Shown here piece after piece: positions 4,876-5,885 of a DNA stretch of 5,885 nucleotides. The position numbers and the translations under genes were made by a program. Source of the stretch: a bacterium (GTDB lineage Bacteria; SZUA-79; Acidulodesulfobacterales; Acidulodesulfobacteraceae); the NCBI GenBank assembly GCA_021791295.1, contig JAJYWW010000079.1:1-5885 (forward strand), in the 5' to 3' direction. Under the pieces are notes generated by a model, which was not told where the DNA came from, ran no database searches, and saw only the letters and a program-made list of their open reading frames with translations. How positions within the stretch are numbered: position 1 is the stretch's first letter; every line of letters starts with the position of its first letter.

Positions 4876-5885
4876 TTTAAAAAACCTCTCATAAATTCGG
4901 CGGTTTCTTCGGGAATAGCGGTATTAATGGACATTCCCGTTCCTATTTCGAAACCGGCCTTCATAGTAAGTCTTGGAATAATTCTTAGGCTCCAGTGATA
5001 ATAGTCTTCTTTTTCGTCGGCTATAGGCGGATTATTAAAAACAAAATTATAATCAGGATCGTCGAGCGCTTCATACATACCCTTCAGAATCTTCTTGACT
5101 ATTATGCCGAGAGCCTTAACCTTATCCATAGAAATATTTGAAAAACAGGGTTCGTGCGACAGCGGCATTATCCATGTTTCAAAAGGACTCGTCGAAGCAA
5201 ACGGATGAAAAACTATGAAATCGTCGGTCTGCATTATTATCCTTCTGCCGTCCACTATTTCAGCCTGTATCATATCGCAAAAAATGCATCTTCCTACCTC
5301 GTCGTAATAAAATCTGGCCTGCGAAATATTATTTCGAAGGTTAAGCGGTATTACGGGAGTTGCTATAATCTGTGAATGAGAATGAATAATCGACGTTCCG
5401 GCGTTAGCGCCGCTGTTTTTAAAAATTATGATGTATTTAAATTTAGAATTGGTATGAAGGCTCAAATATCTCTGCCTGTACATCAAAAAAAGCTCCTGCA
5501 CCTGTTTGTCCGAAAAAAAAGGTATCGTTTCGTTATGCTTAGGCGTATCTATTACTACTTCGTGCGTACCTATTCCTGGTTTAGTCCTGAAAACTTCCGT
5601 TGCCCTGGGAAAAAAATATCCGGTAAAATCGGTATTTACGGATTTAATTACTTCATAAGCGTTTATATTTTCTTCAGAATTAAGAGAAAGAGCGGGAAAT
5701 TTATTAGGGATTACCCTTATCCACCAGCCCTTAGAATTTGTCTGAGTGCCGTAAGTCCTGAAAGCATCTACTTCATGGGGTGAGAAGTGTTCGTTTCCCG
5801 AACAAAAAGGGCAATCTGCCGAATATTCGCCGAGCTTTTCGAACGCTTCTTTTTTATGTGCGGAGTCCCCGCCGAATTCGTTGGG
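4869..5885 (-). CDS. galT: Galactose-1-phosphate uridylyltransferase family protein (partial, N-terminus outside window)
   Basis: The frame is open from the window edge to TAA at 4871-4869: 338 residues, probably missing roughly 25-35 N-terminal ones. GalT swaps UMP between UDP-glucose and a hexose-1-phosphate through a uridylyl-histidine. Numbering from the edge, CPFCSGNE (25-32) supplies the zinc cysteines C25/C28, with H117 (TPKHNETIP) and H168 as likely further ligands. The active site is HSHSQ (168-172), with H170 as nucleophile; many GalTs have HPHxQ. A second Cys pair, C200/C203 (RCIFCDM), and conserved GWWIRVIPNKFPAL (53-66), PFETWIMPLSHEP and YYHWSLRIIPRL regions fit the two HIT-like halves of the bacterial/archaeal GalT class. 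Relatives of this class include ADP-glucose phosphorylases, so the true nucleotide-sugar pair is uncertain and a role in glucan or glycan metabolism is possible. It overlaps the HAD gene by 7 bp and looks richer in G and C than the left half of the window. Confidence 0.9.
   Translation of the reverse strand, partial: PNEFGGDSAHKKEAFEKLGEYSADCPFCSGNEHFSPHEVDAFRTYGTQTNSKGWWIRVIPNKFPALSLNSEENINAYEVIKSVNTDFTGYFFPRATEVFRTKPGIGTHEVVIDTPKHNETIPFFSDKQVQELFLMYRQRYLSLHTNSKFKYIIIFKNSGANAGTSIIHSHSQIIATPVIPLNLRNNISQARFYYDEVGRCIFCDMIQAEIVDGRRIIMQTDDFIVFHPFASTSPFETWIMPLSHEPCFSNISMDKVKALGIIVKKILKGMYEALDDPDYNFVFNNPPIADEKEDYYHWSLRIIPRLTMKAGFEIGTGMSINTAIPEETAEFMRGFLKF
4878..4884 (-). other. Candidate -1 ribosomal slippery heptamer (U UUU UUA) at the galT end
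   Basis: In the galT frame the codons read GGT TTT TTA AAA TTT TAA, so the heptamer T-TTT-TTA has the X-XXY-YYZ phase needed for -1 slippage. The -1 frame is exactly the HAD frame, so slippage would bypass the galT stop and give a GalT-HAD fusion. GAGAGG abuts the heptamer; known stimulatory Shine-Dalgarno elements for -1 shifts lie about 10 bases further upstream. I see no strong hairpin just downstream. T- and A-runs are common in this genome, so chance is a real explanation. Confidence 0.25.
4885..4890 (-). promoter_or_regulatory. Ribosome binding site GAGAGG for the HAD gene
   Basis: GAGAGG inside the galT 3' end is the best Shine-Dalgarno match near any start in this window. It lies 9 bp before the ATT at 4875-4873 and supports that codon as the HAD start. 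It also codes part of the galT C-terminus (Met-Arg-Gly), so the match could be incidental. Confidence 0.45.

Noticed and set aside
5376..5783. Plus-strand open frame of 135 codons opposite galT
   Set aside because: It is a shadow of galT, whose conserved motifs run through the whole segment on the minus strand; the predicted protein has no recognisable domain.

Overview
The window is a strongly AT-rich bacterial chromosomal segment holding seven genes and almost no non-coding DNA. The gene set suggests a Gram-negative anaerobe or microaerophile with an outer membrane: a futalosine-pathway menaquinone enzyme (MqnA), a SurA-like periplasmic chaperone domain, a PilO-like inner-membrane protein and a class of GalT common in deltaproteobacteria-like lineages. 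A low-GC candidate lineage of the former Deltaproteobacteria would fit, but this is inference from gene content, not a phylogenetic result. Most starts here have no recognisable Shine-Dalgarno sequence.

Layout. On the minus strand, reading from 2054 down to 1, lie a secreted SurA-N-type protein (2054-1431), the queuosine/deazapurine enzyme QueD (1413-1030) and, after a 67-bp AT-only-looking gap, a membrane-anchored PilO-like protein with C-terminal TPRs (962 to beyond position 1). Divergently, on the plus strand, a PhoR-type sensor histidine kinase (2099-3364) starts only 44 bp from the SurA-like start. That gap contains a perfect 10-bp inverted repeat. The kinase converges on, and overlaps by 26 bp, a second minus-strand operon entering from the right edge: galT (partial, 5885-4869), a HAD-family phosphatase (about 4875-4240) and mqnA (4223-3339).

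How they may work together. galT and the HAD phosphatase overlap and are probably translationally coupled; with mqnA 16 bp downstream they look like one transcript of small-molecule metabolism (sugar-1-phosphate chemistry, phosphate-ester removal or repair, menaquinone synthesis). The kinase has no response regulator beside it. The left operon joins an envelope chaperone, a tRNA-modification enzyme and a PilO-like scaffold without an obvious single pathway.

The most unusual point is the HAD gene. Its full catalytic domain is intact, but there is no ATG, GTG or TTG in its frame between the upstream stop at 4926-4924 and a TTG far inside the gene at 4521. It must start at a non-canonical codon (best candidate ATT at 4875, behind a GAGAGG), be reached by -1 frameshifting from galT at a U-UUU-UUA heptamer placed in the right frame, or reflect a sequence error. 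I found no CRISPR array, tRNA, rRNA, insertion sequence or convincing intrinsic terminator.
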